Shown here piece after piece: positions 25,096 to 33,654 of a DNA stretch of 64,000 nt. Source of the stretch: JBNJGB01 sp051747385 (GTDB lineage Bacteria > Myxococcota_A > UBA9042 > PHBI01 > JACKFB01); contig JBNJGB010000003.1 of the NCBI GenBank assembly GCA_051747385.1, positions 1-64,000 of the forward strand. The letters run 5' to 3'. Position 1 is the first letter of the stretch, and the number at the start of each line of letters is the position of its first letter. Under the pieces are notes generated by a model. The model did not search any database. It was not told the origin of the DNA and saw only the letters and a list, made by a program, of their open reading frames with translations. A program made the translations under genes and the position numbers.

Positions 25096-25859
25096 CGTTC
25101 CGCGAGCCGCTCATCGTCTGCGAGGGCGTGTCGAAGCGCTTCGGCGCGCGCTGGATCCTGCGGGACGTGGACCTCGTCGTGCGGGCGGGGGAGGTGCTGG
25201 GCGTCATCGGCCCCGGCGGGCACGGAAAGAGCGTGCTCCTCAAGCTGCTGGCGGGGCTCCTCCGTCCGGAACGGGGCGTCGTGCGCGTCGAGGGGCGGGA
25301 TCTCGCCGCCCTGTCTGCGTTCGAGCTGGCCCGCATCCGGAACGAGTTCGGCTATCTCTTCCAGAACTACGCCCTGTTCGACTTCATGACCGTGGCGGAC
25401 AACGTGGCCTTCCCGTTGCGCCAGCAGGGGGATCTCGGCGAGGAGGCCGTCGCCGAGAGGGTCCGCGCCCGCCTCGAGGAGGTGGATCTCGGGCACACCC
25501 TGGCGCTGCGACCCAACGAGCTGTCGGGGGGCATGAAGAAGCGGGTGGGCCTGGCGCGCGCCACGGTCACGAACCCGCGCATCGTGCTCTACGACGACCC
25601 GTCGGCCGGCCTCGATCCCGTGACGTCGTCGAAGATCTTCCTCCTCGTCGAGCAGATGCACCGGCACACGCCGGGCTGCGCGTCGGTGGTGGTGAGCCAC
25701 GACATCGATCGCATGCGGATGATCTGCGATCGCTACGTGATGCTCCACGAGGGCCGGGTCGTGTTCGACGGGCCCGAGGAGGCCATGGAGGACGCCGATC
25801 CCGTGGTGCGGGAGTTCTTCCGGGGCGCCGTCATGGGCCACGTCGGGGGGCGCCCATGA
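25092..25859 (+). CDS. MlaF-like ABC transporter ATPase 1
   Basis: 255 residues. Walker A is GPGGHGKSVLLK (about 38-49), the Q-loop FGYLFQNYALFD, the signature LSGGMKKRVGLARA (about 140) and Walker B RIVLYDDPSAGLDP. Walker A has His where Ser or Val is usual (GxxGxGKS is kept). The family powers retrograde or anterograde phospholipid transport with MlaE permease and MCE proteins. GTG start at 25092, coupled to the upstream lipoprotein. It is one of two ATPases in the operon; the second is at 27429-28172. Confidence 0.85.
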   Translation: MTFREPLIVCEGVSKRFGARWILRDVDLVVRAGEVLGVIGPGGHGKSVLLKLLAGLLRPERGVVRVEGRDLAALSAFELARIRNEFGYLFQNYALFDFMTVADNVAFPLRQQGDLGEEAVAERVRARLEEVDLGHTLALRPNELSGGMKKRVGLARATVTNPRIVLYDDPSAGLDPVTSSKIFLLVEQMHRHTPGCASVVVSHDIDRMRMICDRYVMLHEGRVVFDGPEEAMEDADPVVREFFRGAVMGHVGGRP

Positions 25860-26641
25860 GGGTCCTGGCCCACGCGCTGTTCGTCCACGTGGGCGTGCTC
25901 TACCTGGGCCTCGCGGAGGTCCTGGGCGGCACCCTCGTCATGCTCGCGCGCATCCTCCGGGCCATGTCGCCGCCCCGGTTCGACCGGGACGAGACCTGGC
26001 GGAACCTCTACAAGGTGGGGGTGAAGAGCTACCCCATCGTCGTGATGACCGCGCTGTTCACCGGCGCCATCATGGTCATCCAGACGGCCTTCTACGTGAA
26101 GAAGACCGGCGCCACGGGGCTCATCGGCTACGGCGTGGGCTTCAGCGTCTTCGCGGAGATCGGCCCCATCCTCATCGGGCTGATGTTCTCCGGCCGGGTG
26201 GGCGCCAACAACACGGCGGAGCTGGGCACCATGGTGGTCACCGAGCAGGTGGACGCCCTCCGCGCCCTGGCGATCGATCCCCTGCAGTACCTCGTCGTGC
26301 CGCGCTTCCTCGCCATGATGGTCATGCTCACGCTGCTCATGGTACTGGGCGACCTGTTCGCCATCGTCGGCGCGGCGCTGACCAGCGAGGCGCTGCTGGG
26401 CCTGAGCTGGGAGGTGCTGGTCCGGGACCTCGTGGAGAGCCGCCTGCTCGACGAGTTCACCATGGGCGTGGTCAAGGCCGCCTGCTTCGGGGTATCGATC
26501 TCCTGCATCTCCTGCTACTTCGGCCTCTCGGTGCGGGGCGGCGCCACCGGGGTCGGGCGGGCCGTGAACAACTCGGTGGTCTCCAACGCCGCCGCCATCT
26601 TCGTCATCGACTTCGCCGTGGGGATGCTCTACTCGCTTTGA
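25856..26641 (+). CDS. MlaE-family permease 1
   Basis: 261 residues with about five hydrophobic segments (around 5-30, 55-85, 90-115, 150-185, 235-260). Typical MlaE segments are GAIMVIQTAFYVKKTGA, EIGPILIGLMFSGRVGANNTAELGTM and VTEQVDALRALAIDPLQYLVVPRFLA. The protein is the inner-membrane permease of an MCE-type lipid transporter. ATG at 25856 overlaps the ATPase stop. It is similar in layout to the next permease, which suggests either a heterodimer or two parallel transporters. Confidence 0.87.
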   Translation: MRVLAHALFVHVGVLYLGLAEVLGGTLVMLARILRAMSPPRFDRDETWRNLYKVGVKSYPIVVMTALFTGAIMVIQTAFYVKKTGATGLIGYGVGFSVFAEIGPILIGLMFSGRVGANNTAELGTMVVTEQVDALRALAIDPLQYLVVPRFLAMMVMLTLLMVLGDLFAIVGAALTSEALLGLSWEVLVRDLVESRLLDEFTMGVVKAACFGVSISCISCYFGLSVRGGATGVGRAVNNSVVSNAAAIFVIDFAVGMLYSL

Positions 26642-27429
26642 ACGCGGCCGTGGAACAGGTCTTCGGGGCCATCGGCGCCCCGTTCGTGCACCTCGCCCGG
26701 GAGGGCTGGGGGATGGCGTCCGTCGGCGGGCGCACCTTGCTGGCCATCGGGCAGGGCCGGGTGGACTGGCGCACGACGGTGGAGCAGGCCTACCTCATCG
26801 GGAACCGCTCGCTCCTGTTCATCACGGTGACCCTGGGCTTCCTGGGCCTCATCACCGTCTACCAGGTGGCCCTGCAGATCCAGCAGATCCTCCCGGACTT
26901 CTCCATGCTGGGCGCCGCGTTCATCCAGATGATGGTCCGGGAGTTCGCGCCGACCATCACGGGGCTCATGATCGCCACGCGCGTGGGGAGCGGCATCGCG
27001 GCGGAGGTGGGCTCCATGACGGTCACCGAGCAGGTGGACGCCCTCCGCATGTCCAACGCCGACCCGGTGGTCTACCTGGTGGTGCCGCGGACCATCGCCT
27101 GCGCCGTGATGGTCCTGATGCTGTCCGTCTATGCGACGCTGGTGGCCACGACCACCGGGATGCTCATCGGCCACGCCAGCTTCGACATCAACTACCGCAC
27201 CTTCCTGAGCCTCCAGCTCGCGTCCACCGACGACGTCGTCATCGGCTCCGTGAAGGCCCTGGCCTACGGCTTCACCATCCCGGTCATCTCCGGCTACGCG
27301 GGGCTGACGGCCACCGGGGGCTCGGAGGGCGTGGGCTGGGCGACCACCCGGGCCGTGGTGAGCACCAGCTTCACGGTCGTCGTGTTGGACTTCATCCTCT
27401 CGGGCCTCGGCTACCTGGTCTTCGACTGA
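26638..27429 (+). CDS. mlaE: MlaE-family permease 2
   Basis: 263 residues. The MlaE core is well kept: VTLGFLGLITVYQVALQIQQ, REFAPTITGLMIATRVGSGIAAEVGSM and VTEQVDALRMSNADPVVYLVVPRTIA, with four or five membrane helices. The start could be TTG at 26638 or GTG at 26650. It shares the EQVDALR helix with permease 1 but differs elsewhere. It is directly followed by the second ATPase (TGATG overlap), so genes 26638-28172 form one ATPase-permease pair and 25092-26641 the other. Confidence 0.87.
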   Translation: MNAAVEQVFGAIGAPFVHLAREGWGMASVGGRTLLAIGQGRVDWRTTVEQAYLIGNRSLLFITVTLGFLGLITVYQVALQIQQILPDFSMLGAAFIQMMVREFAPTITGLMIATRVGSGIAAEVGSMTVTEQVDALRMSNADPVVYLVVPRTIACAVMVLMLSVYATLVATTTGMLIGHASFDINYRTFLSLQLASTDDVVIGSVKALAYGFTIPVISGYAGLTATGGSEGVGWATTRAVVSTSFTVVVLDFILSGLGYLVFD

Positions 27430-28172
27430 TGATCGAGTTCATCGACATCCACAAGAGCTTCGGCCCGAAGAAGGTGCTCCAGGGGGTGTCGATCACCGTG
27501 GACACCGGGGAGGTGCTCTACATCATCGGCGCCTCCGGCGTGGGCAAGTCGGTCCTGGTCAAGCACCTGGTGGGCCTGCTGCGCCCGGACTCCGGCCGCA
27601 TCATCCTGGACGGCGAGGACATCACCTGGCTCGACGAGAAGGGCTTCTATCCCATCCGCAAGAAGTGCGCGATGGTCTTCCAGAACTCCACGCTCTTCGA
27701 CTCCATGAGCCTCCTGGACAACGTCGCGCTGCCGCTGCGCAAGCACTTCGCCATGTCCCGGAGGGAGGCCGAGGCTGCGGCCATGGACAAGCTCGCCCTG
27801 GTCCACATGGAGGCGGAGGCCCACCGCTATCCGGGCGCCATCGGCGACGGGCTCCGGAAGCGGGTCGCCATCGCCCGCGCCCTGACCCTGGACCCGCAGT
27901 TCGCCATCTTCGACGAGCCCACCACGGGCCTGGACCCCATGGCGGCGTCCAACGTCGACGACCTCATCCGGGACCTGCGCGCCGACGCCGGGGTCACGGC
28001 CATCGTGGTGAGCCACGACCTCCGGAGCATCTTCACCGTCGCCGACCGGATCGCCATGATCTACAAGGGCACCATCCGCCTCGACGGCACGCCGGAGGCG
28101 TTCCGGGCCTCCGAGGACCCGGTCATCCGGCAGTTCGTGAACGGCCTGCCCGAGGGGCCCATGGAGGTGTGA
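27429..28172 (+). CDS. mlaF: MlaF-like ABC transporter ATPase 2
   Basis: 247 residues. Walker A GASGVGKSVLVK (about 35-46), Q-loop CAMVFQNSTLFDSMSLLDNV, Walker B QFAIFDEPTTGLDP and H-loop VVSHDL are present. The signature motif reads GDGLRKRVAIARAL where LSGGMRKRVALARA is usual, so the LSGG sequence itself is changed to IGDG. This substitution is unusual for an active ABC half-site. The gene is the last of the operon and its stop faces the MCE gene with three bases between. Confidence 0.85.
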   Translation: MIEFIDIHKSFGPKKVLQGVSITVDTGEVLYIIGASGVGKSVLVKHLVGLLRPDSGRIILDGEDITWLDEKGFYPIRKKCAMVFQNSTLFDSMSLLDNVALPLRKHFAMSRREAEAAAMDKLALVHMEAEAHRYPGAIGDGLRKRVAIARALTLDPQFAIFDEPTTGLDPMAASNVDDLIRDLRADAGVTAIVVSHDLRSIFTVADRIAMIYKGTIRLDGTPEAFRASEDPVIRQFVNGLPEGPMEV

Positions 28173-28175
28173 AGG

Positions 28176-29201
28176 CTACTCCTTCCAGAGGAACTTCCAC
28201 GGGTGCCGCTTGACGTCCTTCAGCATCTCGCGGACGTCGTCGTACAGCTCCGTGTCCTGCAGGAGGGCGCCGAGGCTCCCCTCGCCCCGCTCGATGCGCT
28301 CGGTGAGCGTCGCCACGTCGGAGGTGGCGTGGCGGGCGTCGCCGAGGAGGGCGAGCACTCCGTCCTTCACCTCCACGATGGCCTCGTCGCCGGTCTCCGC
28401 CACCTGCCGGTAGCTGGCGAGGGTCTCGCGGACGTCGCCGACGATGGGCCCGACCTGGCCGCGGAGGTCGCCGGACAGGGCCTCCGCGTGCTCGATGGTC
28501 CGGCGCAGGCTCTCCCCGTCGCCGATGGCGCCCTGGGCGCTCGCCAGGAAGGTCTGGGCCTGCCGCTCCAACTCCAGGAGCTCCGCGAGGGCGGCGTCCA
28601 CGTTCTCCTCGTTGTCGGCGAGGAGGCCGTCCACGCGCTCCGCAGCCCTCCGGAGGGACTTCACGGTGGCGTGGGAGTCCACCAGGAGGTCCCCGATGGC
28701 CTCCTCGTTGTCCCGGATGATGTCCGACAGGGTCGCCAGGAGGCGGTTGGCGTTGTAGGCCATCAGCTCCAGGCGCAGCGGCGGCTCGCCCTGCTCGATG
28801 TCCCCCGCCTCGAGCGACGGGGACTCGGGCGTGCCCGGCTCGATCTCCACGTACTTCTCGCCCAGGAGCCCCTGGGTGGTGATGAAGAACCGCGCGTCCT
28901 CGTGAACGGTGGGGAGCTTGTCGCGGTCGACCCGCATGTGCACGCGGACGTACACCCGCCGGCCCAGGTCCTCGTCGTAGCGGCCGCCGTGATACGCGAC
29001 GTCCTTCACCTTGCCCGCCGGCACGCCCGCCACCTTCACGGGGGCGCCGGGCTTGAGCTCCGCGCTGGTGGAGACGTCCAGGAAGAGGTCGGCGCGATCG
29101 CCGCCCGAGTAGTCTCCGAGGACCACGATGAAGGCCACGAGCAGTGCGAGGCACACCGTCACCAGGATGCCGACCTTGACCTCGATCCCGCGCTCTCTCA
29201 T
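28176..29201 (-). CDS. mlaD: MlaD/MCE-domain lipid-binding protein
   Basis: 341 residues. An N-terminal membrane anchor (about 7-29: VKVGILVTVCLALLVAFIVVLG) is followed by one MCE domain (about 38-125), with AELKPGAPVKVAGVPAGKVKDV and GLLGEKYVEIEPG motifs. A long alpha-helical/coiled region follows (about 150-320), probably forming a periplasmic needle. MCE proteins form hexamers that shuttle lipids between membranes. It is convergent with the Mla operon, so it is transcribed separately from its likely partners. It is the only MCE gene for two ATPase-permease pairs here. Confidence 0.87.
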   Translation of the reverse strand: MRERGIEVKVGILVTVCLALLVAFIVVLGDYSGGDRADLFLDVSTSAELKPGAPVKVAGVPAGKVKDVAYHGGRYDEDLGRRVYVRVHMRVDRDKLPTVHEDARFFITTQGLLGEKYVEIEPGTPESPSLEAGDIEQGEPPLRLELMAYNANRLLATLSDIIRDNEEAIGDLLVDSHATVKSLRRAAERVDGLLADNEENVDAALAELLELERQAQTFLASAQGAIGDGESLRRTIEHAEALSGDLRGQVGPIVGDVRETLASYRQVAETGDEAIVEVKDGVLALLGDARHATSDVATLTERIERGEGSLGALLQDTELYDDVREMLKDVKRHPWKFLWKE

Positions 29202-29231
29202 CGCAGCTCCGCGCCCGTGGTCTCTCGGCCG

Positions 29232-29990
29232 TCAGTCACGGCGCTTCGGGATCTCCTCCCCGAGGAGGCCGGGTGGCACCTGATGCTCCACCCGCTTGTC
29301 GATGAGGGTGCGCTTCTCCTCGAGCTTGCGGACCGGGATATCCTCGTAGTCGATGGTCTTCACGACGCCGTTGATGACCTGGGCCTCCAGGGCCTCCTCG
29401 GGCAGCAGCCACCAGCCGTCCCGGATCTTCGACCGGTATGCCTCCGTGTCCATCCCGAGGCGTCCGGCGATCTCCGCGTGGAGTTGATCGAGGTACTCGG
29501 TGAGGAAGGCGAGGCGGCTGCGGTTGGAGGGATCCTCGCCCGCGGTGCCGTAGGAGGCCTCGTGGAGCATGATGGTCGCGTGCTCCAGGGCATACCGCCG
29601 ATCACAGAACGTGAGGATGATCCCCGCCATGGAGTAGGCCTTGCTCTCCACGAGGCAGTACACGGGCGACCGGATGCCGCGCATGGTGTCGATGAGCACC
29701 AGCCCGGCCTCCACGGAGCCGCCGCCGCTGTTGAGGAGGAGCCAGATGGGATCCTGGGACTGCTGGTCGTAGGCGAGCAGCTTGCGCTGGGCCTTCTTGA
29801 TCATGCCGCGGCCGATGCCGCCCGCCAGCTCGACGGTCCGGCTCGTCAGGACGATGCGCCCGTCCTCGAGGGACTCCATGGTCTCGCCGCCCTCGGGCGT
29901 CCGGGCCTCCGCGCGGGACGAGGCGCAGGCGGTGGTGCTCATGGCGAGCAGCGCCGCGAGGAGCGTGAGGGCGTAGCTGCGGGTCTGCAT
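29232..29990 (-). CDS. ClpP-like serine protease, predicted lipoprotein
   Basis: 252 residues. The N-terminus is a lipoprotein signal peptide ending STTAC (Cys about 22). The ClpP/crotonase-type core follows: WLLLNSGGGSVEAGLVLIDTM (oxyanion strand), then AYSMAGIIL with the nucleophile Ser and TIMLHEASYG with the catalytic His. Clp proteases are normally cytoplasmic and work with ATPases. A lipid-anchored version would act outside the cytoplasm without one, as in SppA-like or periplasmic ClpP-like enzymes. It is 30 bases upstream of, and in the same direction as, nothing obvious; the MCE gene start is 30 bases downstream. Confidence 0.72.
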   Translation of the reverse strand: MQTRSYALTLLAALLAMSTTACASSRAEARTPEGGETMESLEDGRIVLTSRTVELAGGIGRGMIKKAQRKLLAYDQQSQDPIWLLLNSGGGSVEAGLVLIDTMRGIRSPVYCLVESKAYSMAGIILTFCDRRYALEHATIMLHEASYGTAGEDPSNRSRLAFLTEYLDQLHAEIAGRLGMDTEAYRSKIRDGWWLLPEEALEAQVINGVVKTIDYEDIPVRKLEEKRTLIDKRVEHQVPPGLLGEEIPKRRD

Positions 29991-30094
29991 GGGCTGTCCT
30001 CTGGGATGTCGTGGCGTCGCCGCGGCGTGACGGGACGGGCCCTCGCGCGCGGCCGGGAGCCCACGTGTAACCGCTCACGGGCGAGGGTGGCAAG

Positions 30095-30841
30095 TCAGGG
30101 CCTCGCCTCCTGAGGCCGAAGCTCGTCGGGTCGAGGCACCCGCGCGAAGGACAGGTCGTTGTCGCGCCACGCGAGGGTGAGCAGGAAGACCCGCTCGTCG
30201 AAGTCTCCCAGCCCGAGGGGGCCGGAGGCGACCGAGAGGAACTTCTGGCGGAAGGCCAGGCCCAGCCAGACGCCGGACCCGGCGTGGGGATCCGTGAGCG
30301 GCACGTCGGCCCCGGCCCCCAGGTGCCACCCCAGATCCAGCTCCCTGCGGGTGTCGCCGCGCGCGGGGGCCAGGTGGGTGACGTCGAGATCCAGGCCGGC
30401 GGAGACGTACAGGCCCGCGAGGACGAACCAGGGGCGCGTGTTGTACAGGTGCGCGAGGAACAGCGGGTGCACGTGCAGCTCTCCGCCCACGCTCCAGCGA
30501 CGCACCCCGACCTCTCCGCCCGCCCGCGACGTGGTCCGATAGCCACCGCCCAGCAGCGTGGCCTGTACGTCCGCGATGGAGAGGATGGAGGCCAGGCGGA
30601 GCGAGGCGCCGAGCGCCGGTCCGACGGTCTCGTCCGGGCCGGCCTCGACGCGTCCCAGGACCCCGGCGTGGGCCTGCACGGCCCAGAAGCCGCCCTGGTA
30701 GCGCTGGGGCTCCGCCTCGCCGACACGCGTCACCTGCTCCTGCGCCGACGTGCCCGGGCTCGCAGCCATCAGGAGGAGGCCGATGCACCAGGCGGCGGCG
30801 TGTTGACAGGGGATCCGGGCGCGGCGAACCTGCGTGGCCAT
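30095..30841 (-). CDS. predicted outer-membrane beta-barrel protein
   Basis: 248 residues. A signal peptide (about 1-33, ending PGTSAQE) is followed by alternating beta strands (GFWAVQAHAGVLGRVEAG, WFVLAGLYVSAGLDLDV, SGVWLGLAFRQKFLSV, RVFLLTLAWRDNDLSF), consistent with a small barrel of eight or more strands. No family recognised. The ATG at 30841 has GGGGAGG just upstream, and its start codon overlaps that of the divergent gene at the shared CATG (30839-30842). Confidence 0.6.
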   Translation of the reverse strand: MATQVRRARIPCQHAAAWCIGLLLMAASPGTSAQEQVTRVGEAEPQRYQGGFWAVQAHAGVLGRVEAGPDETVGPALGASLRLASILSIADVQATLLGGGYRTTSRAGGEVGVRRWSVGGELHVHPLFLAHLYNTRPWFVLAGLYVSAGLDLDVTHLAPARGDTRRELDLGWHLGAGADVPLTDPHAGSGVWLGLAFRQKFLSVASGPLGLGDFDERVFLLTLAWRDNDLSFARVPRPDELRPQEARP

Positions 30842-31568
30842 GAGCGCCTCCCCCATACCACGGATCGGGTCGGCCGCGAGACGGTTCGTGCTTCCCGCGT
30901 GGACCGCGGCGCTCGTGCTCGCCCCGACGGGGGTGGGGGCGGCGGACGAAGAGCCGGACGCCGCCACGCGGGCCCTGGAGCAGGTGGGGCAGGGCGCCGT
31001 CGACCTGCGCAAGGGCCGGCTGCTGGACGCGTGCGCCCACTTCCGGCGCGCCGTGGACCTCACGCCTACCTGGGCCATGGCGCACTTCGAGCTCGGACGT
31101 TGTCTCCGACTGGTGGGGGACCCCGCCGGCGAGGCCCGCGCGCACCTGGAGGAGGCCGTAGAGCGGCTCCCGGACCGGCCGCTGCTGTGGATCGAGCTCG
31201 CCCGGCTGGAGGAGGACCAGGGTCACCGGGAGGCGGCGCTGGAGGCATGGCGCGAGGCGTTGGGCCTGAGCCCTGCGGACGCGCGCGTGGGCGACGCGCT
31301 GGCCCGGCTGGCTCCGGCGGGCGAGGGCGCGCCGACCCTGGAGCGCCTCCGCCGGAAGACGCGTCGGAGTCCGTCGGATGCCGCCGCCTGGCGTCGCCTC
31401 GCGGAGGTCGCGGAGTCCATGGGGGCGCTGGACGAGGCCGAGGAGGCCCTGGAGCACCTGCTCGAGCTCGCCGCGGATCCCCGGTCTGCAGCCGCGGCCC
31501 TCGGACGCTTCGGCCTGCGACACGACCGCCCGGGGGCCGTGCGACGGGCTCGCGGGGCGCTCCGGTGA
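30840..31568 (+). CDS. exported TPR protein
   Basis: About 242 residues. A signal peptide (about 1-34, ending GVGAADEE) is followed by tetratricopeptide-like helices (LDACAHFRRAVDLTPTWAMAHFELGRCL, REAALEAWREALGLSPADARV, LDEAEEALEHLLEL). It probably acts as a periplasmic scaffold. ATG at 30840 is preferred, GTG at 30834 is possible; neither has a clear Shine-Dalgarno. Its 5' end overlaps the 5' end of the divergent barrel gene, so its promoter must lie inside that gene. Confidence 0.7.
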   Translation: MSASPIPRIGSAARRFVLPAWTAALVLAPTGVGAADEEPDAATRALEQVGQGAVDLRKGRLLDACAHFRRAVDLTPTWAMAHFELGRCLRLVGDPAGEARAHLEEAVERLPDRPLLWIELARLEEDQGHREAALEAWREALGLSPADARVGDALARLAPAGEGAPTLERLRRKTRRSPSDAAAWRRLAEVAESMGALDEAEEALEHLLELAADPRSAAAALGRFGLRHDRPGAVRRARGALR

Positions 31569-31710
31569 CGCCGCCCGGAGGGAATCTCGGGGCGGGTGGG
31601 AACTTCCGGGCATGTGCGGTGTCGGAGCCCTTGACCCGTAACCGGCCGCCAGCGTCGGGCAGGACGGCGCGCCGACCCCTTCGGGGGGCGCCGGGTGCGG
31701 GTCTCAACCC

Positions 31711-31740
31711 TTGACGCGCGACTCGCGAACGCCCTAGATT
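31711..31740 (+). promoter_or_regulatory. sigma70-type promoter of the AgmX-like gene
   Basis: TTGACG (31711-31716), 18-base spacer and TAGATT (31735-31740). It lies about 100 bases before the start codon at 31845, so this gene, unlike many here, should have a real 5' leader. Confidence 0.5.
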
Positions 31741-31844
31741 GCCCGGCGCTTGGGCGCCGGTCCTTGCAAGTCGAGGGCCAGCCAACCCGAGGAACCGATC
31801 GCTGCCTGCAGGCAGGACCCAGCACCCCGAGAGGTCGTCGTCCC

Positions 31845-33578
31845 ATGAAGCTAGGCCACATTCTCGCACTCGTCGGCGCCGCACTGGTCATCGTCGGTGC
31901 CGGAGTGCTCGACTGGCAGCACTTCGCCCTCGCCGAGCTCACCGCCAAGGGCTTCGAGGTCCCCATCACGGGCCAGGGCATCCTCGGCCTGGGCGCCGGC
32001 CTCGTGCTCACGAGCCTCCTAGGGCTATTGACCCGGAAGCGGAAGCAGTTCGCCACGGTGTCGCTGTTCCTGGCCGTGTCCCTCCTCGGCTGGCTCGTGG
32101 CTGCACACGTGACGCGGGCGAGCGCCTTCGAGCTGATGCCCTACGAGGTCGTGGACATGCTCCCGGGCTACACCATGGCCGTCTGGGGCGCGTTCCTGGC
32201 GTTCTTCGGCGCGCTGGTGGTGCTCGCGGCCGAGCCGGCCTGGGATCCGCAGGCGCAGTTCCTCCGCGTGGCGCTCCTGTGGGGCGACACGGTGGTGCAG
32301 GAGAAGGTCCTCCAGGAGCCGCAGACGTTCCGCATCGGCGAGGACCTCCGGAACGACTTCATCGTGCCGGCGGAGAAGCTGCCGAAGAAGTTCCCCCTGT
32401 TCAAGGCGGGCAAGGGCAGCAACTACAGCATGGGTCTCAGCTCGGATCTCGAGGGTGAGATCACCGTCAACCAGGAGACCCAGCCCATCGGCGAGTACGT
32501 CAAGCGCTCGACCGAGAACAAGAGCGGCGTGAACTTCGTGGACATCGGCCCCGGCGACTGGGGCATGCTCCACATGGGGGAGATGTCCATCTTCTTCCAG
32601 TTCGTGCAGCCGGACAGCCGCGTCGCCAAGAAGGGCTTCCTGGCCTTCGACGAGGTCGTGGTCGCCTCCATCTGCGTGTCCTTCGTCCTCCAGCTCGCGT
32701 TCCTGCTCGGCTCCCTGTTCATGTGGGAGGAGAGCGCCACGCGCGTGGTGAAGAAGCAGCAGAAGAAGATCCCGAAGGTGGAGGCCGTCGTCCTCGAGGA
32801 GGAGGAGGAGGAGCCCCTCGACGAGGGCGAGGAGGATGACACCACCGCCAAGAAGGCGGAGGGCGAGGAGGGCAAGTTCGGCGATCCCGAAGAGGATCCG
32901 CTGAAGGAGTCCAAGGTACCCCAGAACGAGGGGGAGATGGTCGACGAGATCGACCCGGAGAAGGTCGGCCTCAACGACCTGCTCTCGACCGACAAGCTCG
33001 GCGGCGAGGGCGCCATCTCGAACATCCTCGACGACAACACCGACGGCTTCTCCAACAAGATCGCCGTCGCCATGGCGGGCAGCGGCAGCGAGTTCGTCAT
33101 GGGCCACGGCTCCGGCGGCCTGGGCTTCAAGGGCACGGGATCCGGCGGCGGCGGCGAGGGCGGCTACGGCCGCATCCACGGCATGGGCAAGATCGACACC
33201 GGCGGAGGCACGGGCATGAAGGCCGGCCTCGGGAAGAAGAAGAAGAAGAAGGTCGGCAAGCTCCGCGTGGGCTCCGGCGCGACCCAGGGCTTCTGCAAGA
33301 AGAGCGACATCGCCCGCGTCGTTCGGCGCCGCGCCGGCGCCATCCGCGCCTGCTACGAGTCCCGGCTGCAGCTCAACCCGAAGCTGTCCGGCAAGCTGCA
33401 GGTCCGCTGGACCATCGATCTGCAGGGCAAGGTGAAGAGCACCTCGGTCACCCAGAACACCCTGGGCGACTCCAAGGCCAAGAACTGCATCCTGCGCGTG
33501 CTGCGCCGTATGCGGTTCGCCAAGCCCGAGGGCGGCATCTGCGTCGTGCAGTGGCCGTTCGTCTTCAACGCCGGATAG
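31845..33578 (+). CDS. AgmX/PglI C-terminal-domain protein (TonB-like)
   Basis: 577 residues. Four hydrophobic helices at about 5-22, 45-62, 70-90 and 108-128 are followed by a soluble FHA-like/beta region (about 140-265), another membrane helix (about 272-296) and an acidic EEEEEEPLDEGEEDD linker. A Gly-rich stretch with short lysine runs comes next. The C-terminal domain (about 480-577) matches AgmX_PglI: two cysteines, RRRAGAIRACYESRLQLNPKL, WTIDLQGKV and VQWPFVFNAG. Such proteins belong to Myxococcota envelope/gliding machineries that carry TonB-like domains. A promoter lies 100 bases upstream and an intrinsic terminator follows. Confidence 0.75.
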   Translation: MKLGHILALVGAALVIVGAGVLDWQHFALAELTAKGFEVPITGQGILGLGAGLVLTSLLGLLTRKRKQFATVSLFLAVSLLGWLVAAHVTRASAFELMPYEVVDMLPGYTMAVWGAFLAFFGALVVLAAEPAWDPQAQFLRVALLWGDTVVQEKVLQEPQTFRIGEDLRNDFIVPAEKLPKKFPLFKAGKGSNYSMGLSSDLEGEITVNQETQPIGEYVKRSTENKSGVNFVDIGPGDWGMLHMGEMSIFFQFVQPDSRVAKKGFLAFDEVVVASICVSFVLQLAFLLGSLFMWEESATRVVKKQQKKIPKVEAVVLEEEEEEPLDEGEEDDTTAKKAEGEEGKFGDPEEDPLKESKVPQNEGEMVDEIDPEKVGLNDLLSTDKLGGEGAISNILDDNTDGFSNKIAVAMAGSGSEFVMGHGSGGLGFKGTGSGGGGEGGYGRIHGMGKIDTGGGTGMKAGLGKKKKKKVGKLRVGSGATQGFCKKSDIARVVRRRAGAIRACYESRLQLNPKLSGKLQVRWTIDLQGKVKSTSVTQNTLGDSKAKNCILRVLRRMRFAKPEGGICVVQWPFVFNAG

Positions 33579-33602
33579 GCGCCCACGCGACGACCATCCG
33601 GG

Positions 33603-33634
33603 AAGGCCGGGCTCCGAATGGGGCCCGGCCTTTC
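33603..33634 (+). terminator. intrinsic terminator after the AgmX-like gene
   Basis: An AAGGCCGGGC/GCCCGGCCTT stem of ten base pairs with a ten-base loop (TCCGAATGGG side) is followed by TTTCT. It starts 25 bases after the stop codon at 33578. Confidence 0.7.
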
Positions 33635-33654
33635 TGCGTCGAGGGGAAGACGTC

